This document shows, in pieces, positions 6,749 through 13,850 of a stretch of 17,311 nucleotides of DNA; within the stretch, counting starts at the first letter, position 1, and each line of letters starts with the position of its first letter. The notes below the pieces were generated by a model. The model did not search any database. It was not told where the DNA came from and saw nothing but the letters and a program-made list of their open reading frames with translations. The position numbers were made by a program, and so were the translations under genes. The stretch is from Acidobacteriota bacterium (lineage in GTDB: Bacteria; Acidobacteriota; Polarisedimenticolia; QHYA01): assembly GCA_003223995.1 (NCBI GenBank), contig QHYA01000197.1:1-17311 (forward strand), written 5' to 3'.

Positions 6749-8296
6749 CTACGGGGGGTCCTCGAGCTCAGGACGCATGGCGGCCATCCCGGGGGGCGAG
6801 ACCGGAGGCTCCACAACCAGCCCGGCGGGCGGGACCGGATGCTCCATTGTCAGGTCTGCCGGCGACACGCCAGGCTGCTCCAAGGGCATCTCGGCGCTGC
6901 TGGCGGGCAGAGCGGCACGCAGCCAGATCACGAAAGTCGCCGAGCTGATGAGGCCGACGAGGAGAAGTCCGATCACGAGGCCATGCAGGCCGGGGAAGCC
7001 GAGAGCTTGCGCCGTCCGGATTCCGAGCCATGAGACCGGCGCCGTGAGGACGACATAACGCAGCGTCGCCATCAGCAGGCCAGGCTTTCCACGCTGCATC
7101 GCTTCGAAGACCGGCCGGCAAAGCAGAAAGGGGGCTCCGACCAGGCAGACCAGAGGCACGAGTCTGAGGATGAAGCTCGCGTACTCGCCGGTCAGAGGTG
7201 CTTCCGAGAGCGCGCGTGCCAGCCACGGCGATATCACGAGCATCACGGGGCCCACGATCAGCAGCGAGTAGATCGCGGAAGCGAGGCGCGCCTCTCGCAA
7301 ACCGCGCCGGACGCCGGCGAGATCTCCCTCGCCGAAGCGTCGAGCCATGTACGGCAGCATCGCCACCGCCGTCGCGATGATCGGGTTGAACGCGAACAGC
7401 GCCACGCGATAGAAGATCGAGAACGCGGCGATCGCCTCCGTCTTGTGATCCAGGCGCGACAGCAGCGTGTTGACGATCGCCGTTTCTCCCGCCATGAGGA
7501 CGAAGGTCAGAGAGGATGGAACCGCGAGATTCAGGATCGCCCCGTAGGGAGCGGGGTCGGTTCCGGGGACGTCGTGTGCTCCCGAGGCTCTTCTCCGTTC
7601 CTCGTGGCCGCGAGCCTTGACGAGAGCGTAAACGAGCCCGCCGATCCGGCCGACGACGGTCGAGAAGGCGATGCCGAACACGCCCCAGTGAAAAACGAAG
7701 GTGAAGATCGTGTTCAGGACGACGTTGATGACGTTCGACCAGATCCCCGCCCACATGGTCGAGCGCGTGTCGTGGTGCGCCTTGACGACGGAATCCGGAA
7801 TCACGGACCAGAACGTCGTGAACGCCGAACCCGCGACGAGAGTCGCCCCGTAGATCCTGAAGTTTCTGAGGACATCGGAAGCGAGGTTGTGGTAAGGGGG
7901 GGCGAACCAGATCCAGGCGCCTATCAAGATGAAGACAGGGGAAAGCCACAAGACGAGCACCCAGCTCGCCCGAAGGTACTGGTCGATCTTTTCGCTCTGG
8001 CGCGACCCCATGGCACGCGACAGCGCGGAGGTCAAGCCCGTGGACAGCCCCACCCAGAGCGCGATCATGAAGTACTCGAAAGGGACCGTCAGACCGATGG
8101 AGGCCACAGCGGCATCGCCGATCGTCGCGGCGTAGATGGTGTCCACGAGAGTGAAGGCGGCGCGCATCCAGAAGGAGACGACAAGCGGGGTCGCCATGCG
8201 AAGGACGGAAGGGTAGGGAGAGGAGGCGAAGGCGGAGAGCGAGGAAGGCGATGGGAATGCAGGCGGCGTGGATGGTCTCTGTCCCGGTAGCTTCAA
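6749..8296 (-). CDS. MATE-family multidrug/cation antiporter
   Basis: A 515-residue inner-membrane protein with about twelve hydrophobic segments in two MatE repeats. The first begins at 'VLRMATPLVVSFWMRAAFTL' with the family hallmark 'VDTIYAATIGDAAVASIGLT'; the second begins near 'GAILNLAVPSSLTFVLMAGE'. MATE proteins expel cationic drugs or metabolites in exchange for Na+ or H+. The start is taken as TTG 8296, with GGAGG 4 bases upstream and a short leader before helix 1; the first ATG (8195-8197) would cut into helix 1. The frame is open to an ATG at 8521, but those extra residues look non-coding. The last 45 residues form a soluble Pro-rich tail of three degenerate 11-residue repeats (6788-6886). 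It is probably co-transcribed with the GNAT gene. Confidence 0.9.
   Translation of the reverse strand: MKLPGQRPSTPPAFPSPSSLSAFASSPYPSVLRMATPLVVSFWMRAAFTLVDTIYAATIGDAAVASIGLTVPFEYFMIALWVGLSTGLTSALSRAMGSRQSEKIDQYLRASWVLVLWLSPVFILIGAWIWFAPPYHNLASDVLRNFRIYGATLVAGSAFTTFWSVIPDSVVKAHHDTRSTMWAGIWSNVINVVLNTIFTFVFHWGVFGIAFSTVVGRIGGLVYALVKARGHEERRRASGAHDVPGTDPAPYGAILNLAVPSSLTFVLMAGETAIVNTLLSRLDHKTEAIAAFSIFYRVALFAFNPIIATAVAMLPYMARRFGEGDLAGVRRGLREARLASAIYSLLIVGPVMLVISPWLARALSEAPLTGEYASFILRLVPLVCLVGAPFLLCRPVFEAMQRGKPGLLMATLRYVVLTAPVSWLGIRTAQALGFPGLHGLVIGLLLVGLISSATFVIWLRAALPASSAEMPLEQPGVSPADLTMEHPVPPAGLVVEPPVSPPGMAAMRPELEDPP
6788..6886 (-). repeat. Three degenerate 33-bp (11-residue) repeats at the 3' end of the MATE gene
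   Basis: The C-terminal tail reads PLEQPGVSPAD, LTMEHPVPPAG and LVVEPPVSPPG: three in-frame units of 33 bases sharing an E-x-P-V/G-x-P-P/A pattern. They lie after the last membrane helix, probably in the cytoplasm. Such Pro-rich repeats are not part of the MATE fold. Confidence 0.55.
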
Positions 8297-8578
8297 CTGT
8301 CCTCCGAGAGAGGAGCGAGAAGCCGCAGCGCCCGGACCGCGTGTGGGTCCCGATCCGGGCGAGGCAAGGCGCGATTCTACATGGGGAAGCGAGCGCTCGC
8401 CTCGCCTCGTTCCATCGCGGTCCCTGACACGGCTGAGGAGCTCAGGATCGTGCTGGGGAGAGCGTCGCGGTGCTGCAAAGGGGTGTGAGATACTTCGATC
8501 GTTGTCATTTTCACCACCCAACAGAGCCCGCAGCGCTTCCGCTCGAGGCGGAGGCGCCGGATTTCGGAGGAATCAGCC
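8297..8578. other. Divergent intergenic region between the MATE and VOC genes
   Basis: This stretch must contain start signals for two divergent genes. The Shine-Dalgarno sites are clear on both sides (GGAGG before TTG 8296 on the minus strand; GGAGG before ATG 8579 on the plus strand). I could not find a -35/-10 pair with acceptable spacing for either direction, and no repeat or RNA fold stands out. Confidence 0.4.
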
Positions 8579-9028
8579 ATGCCAGTCAAGCCTATTCCCG
8601 ACGGGTTTCACACCGTGACGCCCTACCTGGTCGTGCCGGGTGTTCCCCGGCTGATCGAGTTCCTGAAGCAGGCCTTCGATGCAAAGGAGATGCACCGGTC
8701 CACGCGGCCGGACGGGACCGTCATGCACGCCCAGGTCAGGATCGGCGACTCGGTCGTGATGATGGGGGAGGCAATGGGCGAGTTCGGGCCCATGCCCGCC
8801 ATGATCTACCTGTACGTCACCGACGTGGATGCCGTTTACCAACGGGCGCTGCGGGCAGGGGGCGTCTCGATCATGGAGCCTACAGACATGTTCTACGGAG
8901 ACCGCAATGGGGGCCTGAAGGACCCGTGTGGCAATCAGTGGTGGATCGCCACGCACATTGAGGATGTCTCGGAGGAGGAGCTGGCGAAGCGGGCGGAGGG
9001 TGCGATGAAGCAGCAGCGCCGGGGCTGA
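8579..9028 (+). CDS. VOC superfamily protein (PhnB/glyoxalase-bleomycin resistance-like)
   Basis: A 149-residue protein of the vicinal-oxygen-chelate fold, with two beta-alpha-beta-beta-beta units: 'TPYLVVPGVPRLIEFLKQAF' begins the first and 'MIYLYVTDVDAVYQRALRAG' the second. The C-terminal signature 'YGDRNGGLKDPCGNQWWIAT', followed by 'HIEDVS', is that of the PhnB-like group often annotated as glyoxalase/bleomycin resistance protein, whose substrates are mostly unknown. The start has GGAGG 8 bases upstream. It stands alone between divergent MATE and co-directional small-protein genes; no pathway partner is adjacent, so a specific reaction cannot be assigned. Confidence 0.9.
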   Translation: MPVKPIPDGFHTVTPYLVVPGVPRLIEFLKQAFDAKEMHRSTRPDGTVMHAQVRIGDSVVMMGEAMGEFGPMPAMIYLYVTDVDAVYQRALRAGGVSIMEPTDMFYGDRNGGLKDPCGNQWWIATHIEDVSEEELAKRAEGAMKQQRRG

Positions 9029-9105
9029 GACGCGGCCCTCGCCGAGCGAGGTGGTAGCCCATTCGGAAAGCGCTTCTGTTGGAGAGGAAGGGAGGTGACA
9101 GATCG

Positions 9106-9336
9106 ATGCGTCAGTTTGCGCGAATCGCGGTCGTAATGCTTGCCGTCACCGTGCTCCTGGCAGGTGCGGGGCAGCTCTTCGCGGGCGGCCCGAGTAGTGG
9201 TTGCCCGACTCCGAAGCATGCCTGCAGATGCCCTGACATCGTTGCACCCGTGACATGCGATGGGGGTTGCACGTATGTCAACGGGTGCGTCGCGGGCTGT
9301 GCCGGCGCGAAGCACTGCGTTCCGAATCCTGCCTAG
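9106..9336 (+). CDS. Small secreted cysteine-rich protein with a Kazal-like motif
   Basis: A 76-residue precursor. The first 26 or so residues are a signal peptide (MRQFARIAVVMLAVTVLLAG, ending near AGQLFA). The mature part of about 50 residues has eight cysteines. 'CRCPDIVAPVTCDGGCTYVN' followed by 'GCVAGCAG' resembles the Kazal protease-inhibitor pattern (C-x-C-P ... P-V-C-x-DG-x-TY-x-N-x-C-x-A-x-C), with small changes in spacing around the DG turn. Kazal domains are exported, disulphide-bonded inhibitors of serine proteases; inhibition here is only inferred. The start at 9106 is chosen for the near-perfect Shine-Dalgarno GGGAGGTGA; an ATG 27 bases upstream lacks one. The gene appears monocistronic, being followed by a strong hairpin. 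Confidence 0.75.
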   Translation: MRQFARIAVVMLAVTVLLAGAGQLFAGGPSSGCPTPKHACRCPDIVAPVTCDGGCTYVNGCVAGCAGAKHCVPNPA

Positions 9337-9352
9337 TCGCATTGATTGAAAT

Positions 9353-9386
9353 AGGCTGCCTCTGTCCGTTCCGCCGGAGGCAGCCT
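9353..9386 (+). terminator. Strong hairpin after the Kazal-like gene
   Basis: AGGCTGCCTC (9353-9362) pairs perfectly with GAGGCAGCCT (9377-9386) across a 14-base loop, 17 bases after the stop codon. There is no T run after it, so it is not a textbook intrinsic terminator. It may act as a Rho-assisted stop or 3' stabiliser. The 3' arm is also part of a second, competing palindrome, GGAGGCAGCCTCC (9376-9388). Confidence 0.5.
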
Positions 9387-9543
9387 CCCACACCATCCCC
9401 GGCCAAACAGGAGCGCGTCGGACCGAACATCTCGAGCCGTCGGGGCGCTCGTCGAGCCCCCCTTTGACGCTGACCGTATAACAACGAGCTCGCGGCGCTC
9501 CGCTGCCCTTGACGGGGGCTCCTTCAGGGGTTGAACTCTGTTC

Positions 9544-10161
9544 ATGGCCGACGGTCGGGAACCTGCCAGGCTTGCCGGTGTCCATTCTTCCGGAGGCGAA
9601 GAGGAAGGGGGATCTGAGCGGGACGCCGCAGAAACGCTCGAAGCGATCCGCCGGGGAGATGCTGATGCCTTCGACCGGATGGCTCGCCAGGAGTCCCCGC
9701 GCCTCTACCGGTTCGCCCTGCACCTGACGGGGCGTCCAGAGGAGGCCGAGGATCTCGTTCAGGAGACGCTGGTGAGGGCCCTGACGTCGCTGCGACGGTT
9801 CGAGGGCCGGGCGGCGCTGTCGACCTACCTCATCCGGGCGCTGGGCAACCTCTGGAAGAATCGGCTGCGCGCCCGTTCGCGCTCTCGGTTCGTGGAGTGG
9901 TTTCGGGGGAACGCCCTCGATCCACCCGATCGCGCTCCCTCGGCGTTCGACCTGCTTTCCGCCGAGGACCGGGCGGAGCAAGTGAGGCGGGCCGTCGCGC
10001 GTCTCGACCCGCAGCGCAGGATCACCCTGCTGCTGCGCGAGTTGGAGGGGCTCTCCTACGAGGAGATCGCAACGATGACCGCGGTGCCGGTCGGTACAGT
10101 CCGGTCGCGTCTGGCGCGGGCGCGACAGGATCTCAGACAATGGCTCGGAGGCCCGCGTTGA
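9544..10161 (+). CDS. ECF-type RNA polymerase sigma factor (sigma-70 family)
   Basis: A 205-residue sigma factor. Region 2 is clear ('LYRFALHLTGRPEEAEDLVQ', then 'ETLVRALTSLRRFEGRAALS' and 'TYLIRALGNLWKNRLRAR'). Region 4 is also clear ('LDPQRRITLLLRELEGLSYE', then the helix-turn-helix 'EIATMTAVPVGTVRSRLARA'). The Glu/Gly-rich first 30 residues are outside the conserved domains. The start ATG 9544 has only a poor upstream AGGGG, about 13 bases away, but no better start precedes region 2. The stop overlaps the start of the anti-sigma gene (TTGA), giving the usual sigma/anti-sigma coupled pair. No GGAAC-type autoregulatory promoter was found upstream. Confidence 0.92.
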   Translation: MADGREPARLAGVHSSGGEEEGGSERDAAETLEAIRRGDADAFDRMARQESPRLYRFALHLTGRPEEAEDLVQETLVRALTSLRRFEGRAALSTYLIRALGNLWKNRLRARSRSRFVEWFRGNALDPPDRAPSAFDLLSAEDRAEQVRRAVARLDPQRRITLLLRELEGLSYEEIATMTAVPVGTVRSRLARARQDLRQWLGGPR

Positions 10162-11336
10162 GCGACGAGCGAAGCGAATCCATGCTGCAGGACTACCTCG
10201 ATGGGCGGCTTTCCGAGATGGAAAGGGCCGCCTTCGAGGCGCGCGTCGCCGCGGAGCCCGAGCTCGCGCGGAAGGTTGAGTCCGCCAGGGCGCTCGGCCG
10301 GGCGCTGCGGGAGGCTCCCGCGGAGCTTCCTCACGGGTTCTACACCCGCGCTCGCGCGCGGTTCGAGAAGGCAGGGGCGTCGCGTGGAGGGCGCCGGAGC
10401 TTCAACCCCTTCTGGCCGGCCGCCGGACTGGCTGCGGCGACGCTCATTCTGGCTGCGATACTGCTCCCGGACTGGGTCCGCCATGGCGGCCCGCTCCAGC
10501 CCCCCTTCGAGGAGCGGGGCAGCGCTCCTGCCGGCCGGAAGGAGGCCGGTGAACGGGCGATGCCCGTCCCTCCCGCTCCGAGCCCCCAGGAGAAGGTCGC
10601 CGAGGGGTCGCGGGGGAAGGGAGCGGCTCGTGCCGACCAGCTTGCGCCTCCGCGTCTTCACGAGTCCGCCCAGGCACCGGGGCCGTCCGATCGAAGCAAG
10701 CGAACCCCTGAGGCCATGAAACGGCGAATCGAGGGGTCCCCCTCGCCCGAGGACAAGTCCATCGTGGAAATGTCGAAGCCTGTTCCGACCGCCCCCGAGG
10801 CGAAGCGGGAGGCCCCGACCCCTGAGGCGGAGCGGGCGGACGCGACCCCCGAGGCAAGACCGGCGCCGGCGGCCCCCGAGGCGGAGCGGGCAGGCGCGGC
10901 CCACGAGCGGAACCAGACCCAGGCGCTGGCGACCGCTCCCGAGAAGACCGAAAAGCTGCAAGTGCTCGGCAGGAACTACCAGTTTGTGCCGGGCCTCACG
11001 CTGGCGACCGCGCTGCCGGTCGGGTCTCTTGCCCCCGGCTCCGTCACCGTCGTTGCCGATCCAACGGACGAAACATGGAAACGCTTGCTGGGCTCTCCTT
11101 CGGGCAAGGATCTCTCCACCCTGGAACCGCGGTTTCCTCAGGAAAGGGTCGTCCTCGTCGGCCCTGGAGAGAGGCCATTCTCCTGCGCCGGTCCCGCCAT
11201 CGACAAGGCTGACGGGCGAATCGTGATCACGCTGAAAGCTGTCGCAGCGGAGGAAGCCTCGGGGGGTTGCGCACTCGTCCTGACCGCCGGCCCCGAGCCG
11301 GTCGTCGTGCGGATCGCCCCCGCCCCGGGCCGCTGA
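10158..11336 (+). CDS. Transmembrane anti-sigma factor with repeat stalk and extracytoplasmic domain
   Basis: A 392-residue partner of the sigma factor that it overlaps. The start is read as TTG 10158, sharing bases with the sigma stop and having GGAGG 6 bases upstream; an in-frame ATG at 10140 is the alternative. The cytoplasmic part (about 1-80, 'MLQDYLDGRLSEMERAAFEA') is of the zinc-less anti-sigma type, with no HxxxCxxC. One membrane helix follows (about 85-107, 'FWPAAGLAAATLILAAILLP'). Then comes a long Pro/Ala/charged stalk containing four 9-residue repeats (residues 212-247). A compact C-terminal domain (about 262-392, from 'EKLQVLGRNYQFVPGLTLAT') has two cysteines and a beta-rich pattern weakly like the PrcB C-terminal domain. 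Known logic: it holds the sigma factor at the membrane until a signal outside releases it. The signal is unknown. Confidence 0.82.
   Translation: MSDERSESMLQDYLDGRLSEMERAAFEARVAAEPELARKVESARALGRALREAPAELPHGFYTRARARFEKAGASRGGRRSFNPFWPAAGLAAATLILAAILLPDWVRHGGPLQPPFEERGSAPAGRKEAGERAMPVPPAPSPQEKVAEGSRGKGAARADQLAPPRLHESAQAPGPSDRSKRTPEAMKRRIEGSPSPEDKSIVEMSKPVPTAPEAKREAPTPEAERADATPEARPAPAAPEAERAGAAHERNQTQALATAPEKTEKLQVLGRNYQFVPGLTLATALPVGSLAPGSVTVVADPTDETWKRLLGSPSGKDLSTLEPRFPQERVVLVGPGERPFSCAGPAIDKADGRIVITLKAVAAEEASGGCALVLTAGPEPVVVRIAPAPGR
10791..10898 (+). repeat. Four tandem 27-bp (9-residue) repeats inside the anti-sigma gene
   Basis: Four consecutive 27-base units read APEAKREAP, TPEAERADA, TPEARPAPA and APEAERAGA in frame. 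The DNA units share the core CCCCGAGGC. Being in-frame multiples of 27, they can expand or contract without breaking the gene and would change the length of the extracytoplasmic stalk between membrane helix and sensor-like domain. Confidence 0.8.
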
Positions 11337-11492
11337 CCTCCGGCCCCCCGCTTCAATCCCGCGATCAGCGCTTCAAACTCCTTCTCACTCTCTCCGCCGC
11401 GGGCGGATGCTGACCGCTCTCCCGACACCCACACGAGATTCCTGGAACCAAACGGCGGCAGCGGTGTCTAGAGCCGCCGAGGAGGTGGCCGG

Positions 11493-12470
11493 ATGCGCCG
11501 TCGAAGGGACCCCCGTCTCTACCAGATCTCCGTGCTGTCGCTGCTGCTTGCTTACGGGTTCTTCCGCCTGGGGTTCGATGTCATGGCGGCGCAGATCGCC
11601 GTCACGCTCGGCGCCGCGCTGGGAGCGCAGTACGCCTGCTCGCGGCTCTGGAGGCTGGCCGCCTTCGAACCGAAAAGCGCCCTGATATCGGGCTTGTCGC
11701 TCTGTCTGCTGTTGCGGACGAACCTTCTGACGGTGGCCACCGCGACGGCGGTCGCGGCCATCGCGAGCAAGTTCCTCATCCGATGGAACGGCAAGCATGT
11801 CTTCAATCCAACGAATGTCGGCCTGGCCGCCGCGATGCTCTCGACCGGGAAGGTTTGGGTCTCGCCGGGGCAATGGGGGAGCGTCGCGTTCGCCGCGTTT
11901 TTCTTCGCCTGCCTCGGCGGGCTCGTGGTCCACCGTGCCGCTCGAAGCGACGTCACCTACGCATTCCTTCTCTTCTACGTCAGCCTGGTCGCCGGCCGGT
12001 CCTTCTGGCTCGGCGAGCCGCTCGCCATCCCGGTGCATCGTCTGGAGAGCGGCGCCTTTCTCCTCTTCGCCTTCTTCATGATCTGGGATCCGAAGACCAC
12101 CCCCGACTCGCGCGCCGGGCGGGTCCTGTTCGCTCTCCTGGTGGCGTTCGGGGGGTGGTACGTCCAGTACCGTCTGTTCCGGACCAACGGCCTGATCTGG
12201 TCGCTGGCCGCCTTCTCTCCGTTCGTCCCGGTCATCGACCGCTTTCTTCCCGCGGAGAGGTATCGCTGGTCCGGGGCCGGCCGGCTCTCCCGTTCTCCAA
12301 CTGAGGATTCCTTGAAAGGAGCGTTCCATGAAACCCAAGCTGCTTGCATCCGCGTTTCTCGCCCTCCTGGCCCTGTCGACCCAGTCGGCGCTCGCCTTCT
12401 GCGGTTTCTACGTGGGCAAGGCGGACACGAAGCTCTTCAACAGGGCTTCGCAGGTGGTCCTCGTCCGTGA
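11493..12470 (+). CDS. RnfD/NqrB-like integral membrane protein
   Basis: A polytopic membrane protein with about eight to ten helices, like the D subunit of Rnf ion-pumping complexes. Family motifs are visible: 'GKHVFNPTNVGLAAAM' (about residues 100-115), equivalent to the Rnf/Nqr 'FNPA', and 'FFMIWDPKTTPDSRAG' (194-209), equivalent to 'FFMATDPVTSP'. I see no SGAT-type motif where FMN is covalently bound in RnfD/NqrB, and no other Rnf/Nqr subunit nearby, so redox activity is doubtful. The start at 11493 has GGAGG about 8 bases upstream. The literal frame runs to 12470, overlapping the next gene by 143 bases, and its last 47 residues are an out-of-frame reading of that gene. Homology ends near 'ERYRWSG' (about 12275); a one-base shift there would place the stop at 12302-12304, a normal 23 bases before the DUF2330 start. 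Confidence 0.82.
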   Translation: MRRRRDPRLYQISVLSLLLAYGFFRLGFDVMAAQIAVTLGAALGAQYACSRLWRLAAFEPKSALISGLSLCLLLRTNLLTVATATAVAAIASKFLIRWNGKHVFNPTNVGLAAAMLSTGKVWVSPGQWGSVAFAAFFFACLGGLVVHRAARSDVTYAFLLFYVSLVAGRSFWLGEPLAIPVHRLESGAFLLFAFFMIWDPKTTPDSRAGRVLFALLVAFGGWYVQYRLFRTNGLIWSLAAFSPFVPVIDRFLPAERYRWSGAGRLSRSPTEDSLKGAFHETQAACIRVSRPPGPVDPVGARLLRFLRGQGGHEALQQGFAGGPRP

Positions 12471-13671
12471 CGCCGACCGGACCGTCCTGACGATGGCGAG
12501 CGACTTCCGCGGCGACGTGAAGGAGTTCGCGGTCGTGATCCCGGTGCCAACCTTTATCGAGCGCGACCAGATCCACGTCGCCGACAAGGCCCTGATCGAC
12601 CACCTCGACGCCTATTCCGCTCCGCGGCTGGTCGAGTACTACGATCCCGATCCCTGCCAGGTGATCCTCGGAAGGAGCTACGGGAGACTCATGGGTGCGC
12701 CCGCCCAGGACAAGGCCGGGAGGCGGGAACTTGCGAAGAGCCTCGGAGTGACCGTCGAGGCGAGCTACACGGTGGGCGAATACGACATCCTCATCCTCTC
12801 CGCGAGGGAAAGCGACGGGCTGGAGACCTGGCTTCGGGAGAACGGCTACCGGATTCCCGCCGGGGCCTCGCGTGTTCTCGGGAGCTACCTGCGGCAGGGG
12901 ATGAAGTTCTTCGTGGCGCGGGTCAACCTCGAGGAGAAGGCGCGGCTCGGCTTCTCCAACCTCCGGCCCCTGCAGGTCGCCTACGAGTCCCCGAAGTTCA
13001 TGCTTCCGATCCGCCTCGGTATGGTCAACGCCGACGGACCGCAGGAGCTTTTCATTCATGCGCTGACCCCCAAGGGGCGGGTCGAGACGACCAACTACCG
13101 GACCGTGAAGCTCCCCTCGGACGCCGAGATCCCGCTCTACGTGCAGCAGCGCTTCGGCGACTTCTACAAGGCGATGTTCACCCGCCAGGTGGATCGCGAA
13201 GCGAAGGAAGCGGTCTTCCTGGAGTACGCCTGGAACATGAGTTGGTGCGACCCCTGCGCGGCGGATCCGCTCTCGCGCGAGGAGCTGGGACAGCTCGGCG
13301 TCTTCTGGCTCGAGGAGCGCGCGGCAACGCCCGCGCGGCAGAGGCCGCAGCAAGCCTTCCTCACGCGCCTACACCTCCGCTACGATGCGGCACACTTTCC
13401 CGAGGACCTGGTGTTCCAGGAAACCACCGACCAGAGCAACTTTCAGGCTCGTTACATCCTGCGCCATCCCTGGTCCGGCGACGCCTCGTGCCCTGCTGCG
13501 AGGCAGTACCGCGAGGACTTGCGGCGGCGCCAGGAGGAGCAGGCGCGGACGCTGGCGGATCTGACCGGGTGGGACCTCGCGGGGATCCGCGCGCGGATGG
13601 AGCTTCCCGGGGAGGCCTCCGACGTTCGGTCCGGATCGCGGAGATGGTGGGAGCGGCTCTGGAAGGATTGA
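12328..13671 (+). CDS. Exported DUF2330 domain protein
   Basis: A 447-residue protein with a clear signal peptide (about 1-23, ending 'STQSALA'), followed by the family-typical mature start 'FCGFYVGKADTKLFNRASQV' and 'VLVRDADRTVLTMASDFRGD'. Together with 'FAVVIPVP' and 'PRLVEYYDPDPC' this identifies DUF2330, a family of unknown function. Several cysteines remain after export (25, the DPDPC site, 'SWCDPC', 'ASCP'), so disulphides are likely. The C-terminus ends in a charged helical stretch and a Trp-rich tail without a membrane helix. The start has GGAG 6 bases upstream. The gene follows directly on the RnfD-like gene, and I recall this pairing from other bacteria, which suggests a shared membrane/periplasmic role that cannot be named. 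Confidence 0.85.
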   Translation: MKPKLLASAFLALLALSTQSALAFCGFYVGKADTKLFNRASQVVLVRDADRTVLTMASDFRGDVKEFAVVIPVPTFIERDQIHVADKALIDHLDAYSAPRLVEYYDPDPCQVILGRSYGRLMGAPAQDKAGRRELAKSLGVTVEASYTVGEYDILILSARESDGLETWLRENGYRIPAGASRVLGSYLRQGMKFFVARVNLEEKARLGFSNLRPLQVAYESPKFMLPIRLGMVNADGPQELFIHALTPKGRVETTNYRTVKLPSDAEIPLYVQQRFGDFYKAMFTRQVDREAKEAVFLEYAWNMSWCDPCAADPLSREELGQLGVFWLEERAATPARQRPQQAFLTRLHLRYDAAHFPEDLVFQETTDQSNFQARYILRHPWSGDASCPAARQYREDLRRRQEEQARTLADLTGWDLAGIRARMELPGEASDVRSGSRRWWERLWKD

Positions 13672-13687
13672 TCGGTTCCCCAACCGA
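13672..13687 (+). terminator. Short hairpin just after the DUF2330 stop codon
   Basis: TCGGTT (13672-13677), loop CCCC, AACCGA (13682-13687) form a 6-bp stem starting at the base after the stop. No T run follows, so it is a weak terminator candidate. The DUF2330 gene and the minus-strand gene ending at 13851 converge here. Confidence 0.3.
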
Positions 13688-13850
13688 GCCAGTCGGGAGC
13701 ATGGCCGGCCCGGCACGGCTCGCTCGGGACAGGGCCGGGGATCGAGAATTCGACCGAGGGCCGTTGCTGCCAGGAAGCTCTTGTGCAGGCGCGCCGGCGC
13801 TGCCGAGGGTTTTCCTTGGTCCACCGGGCCTCGAACCGGCGCGCGGGCGC

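Noticed and set aside
9464..9482. TTGACG and TATAAC before the second sigma gene
   Set aside because: Only seven bases separate them, too few for a promoter, and no partner element lies at proper spacing; the CGTATAA also lacks a GGAAC-type -35.
8935..10140. Minus-strand open frame of 401 codons
   Set aside because: It is antisense to the VOC, Kazal-like and sigma genes, which have family matches and ribosome binding sites; it has none.
12232..13353. Minus-strand open frame of 373 codons
   Set aside because: It mirrors the DUF2330 gene in a complementary frame and has no independent support.
13805..13850. tRNA-like T-arm on the minus strand (GGTTCGAGGCCCGGTGGACC)
   Set aside because: The T stem does not pair around the loop (a C faces C at the third position), and the upstream part needed for D and anticodon arms lies in the coding end of the gene at 13851 without a cloverleaf.
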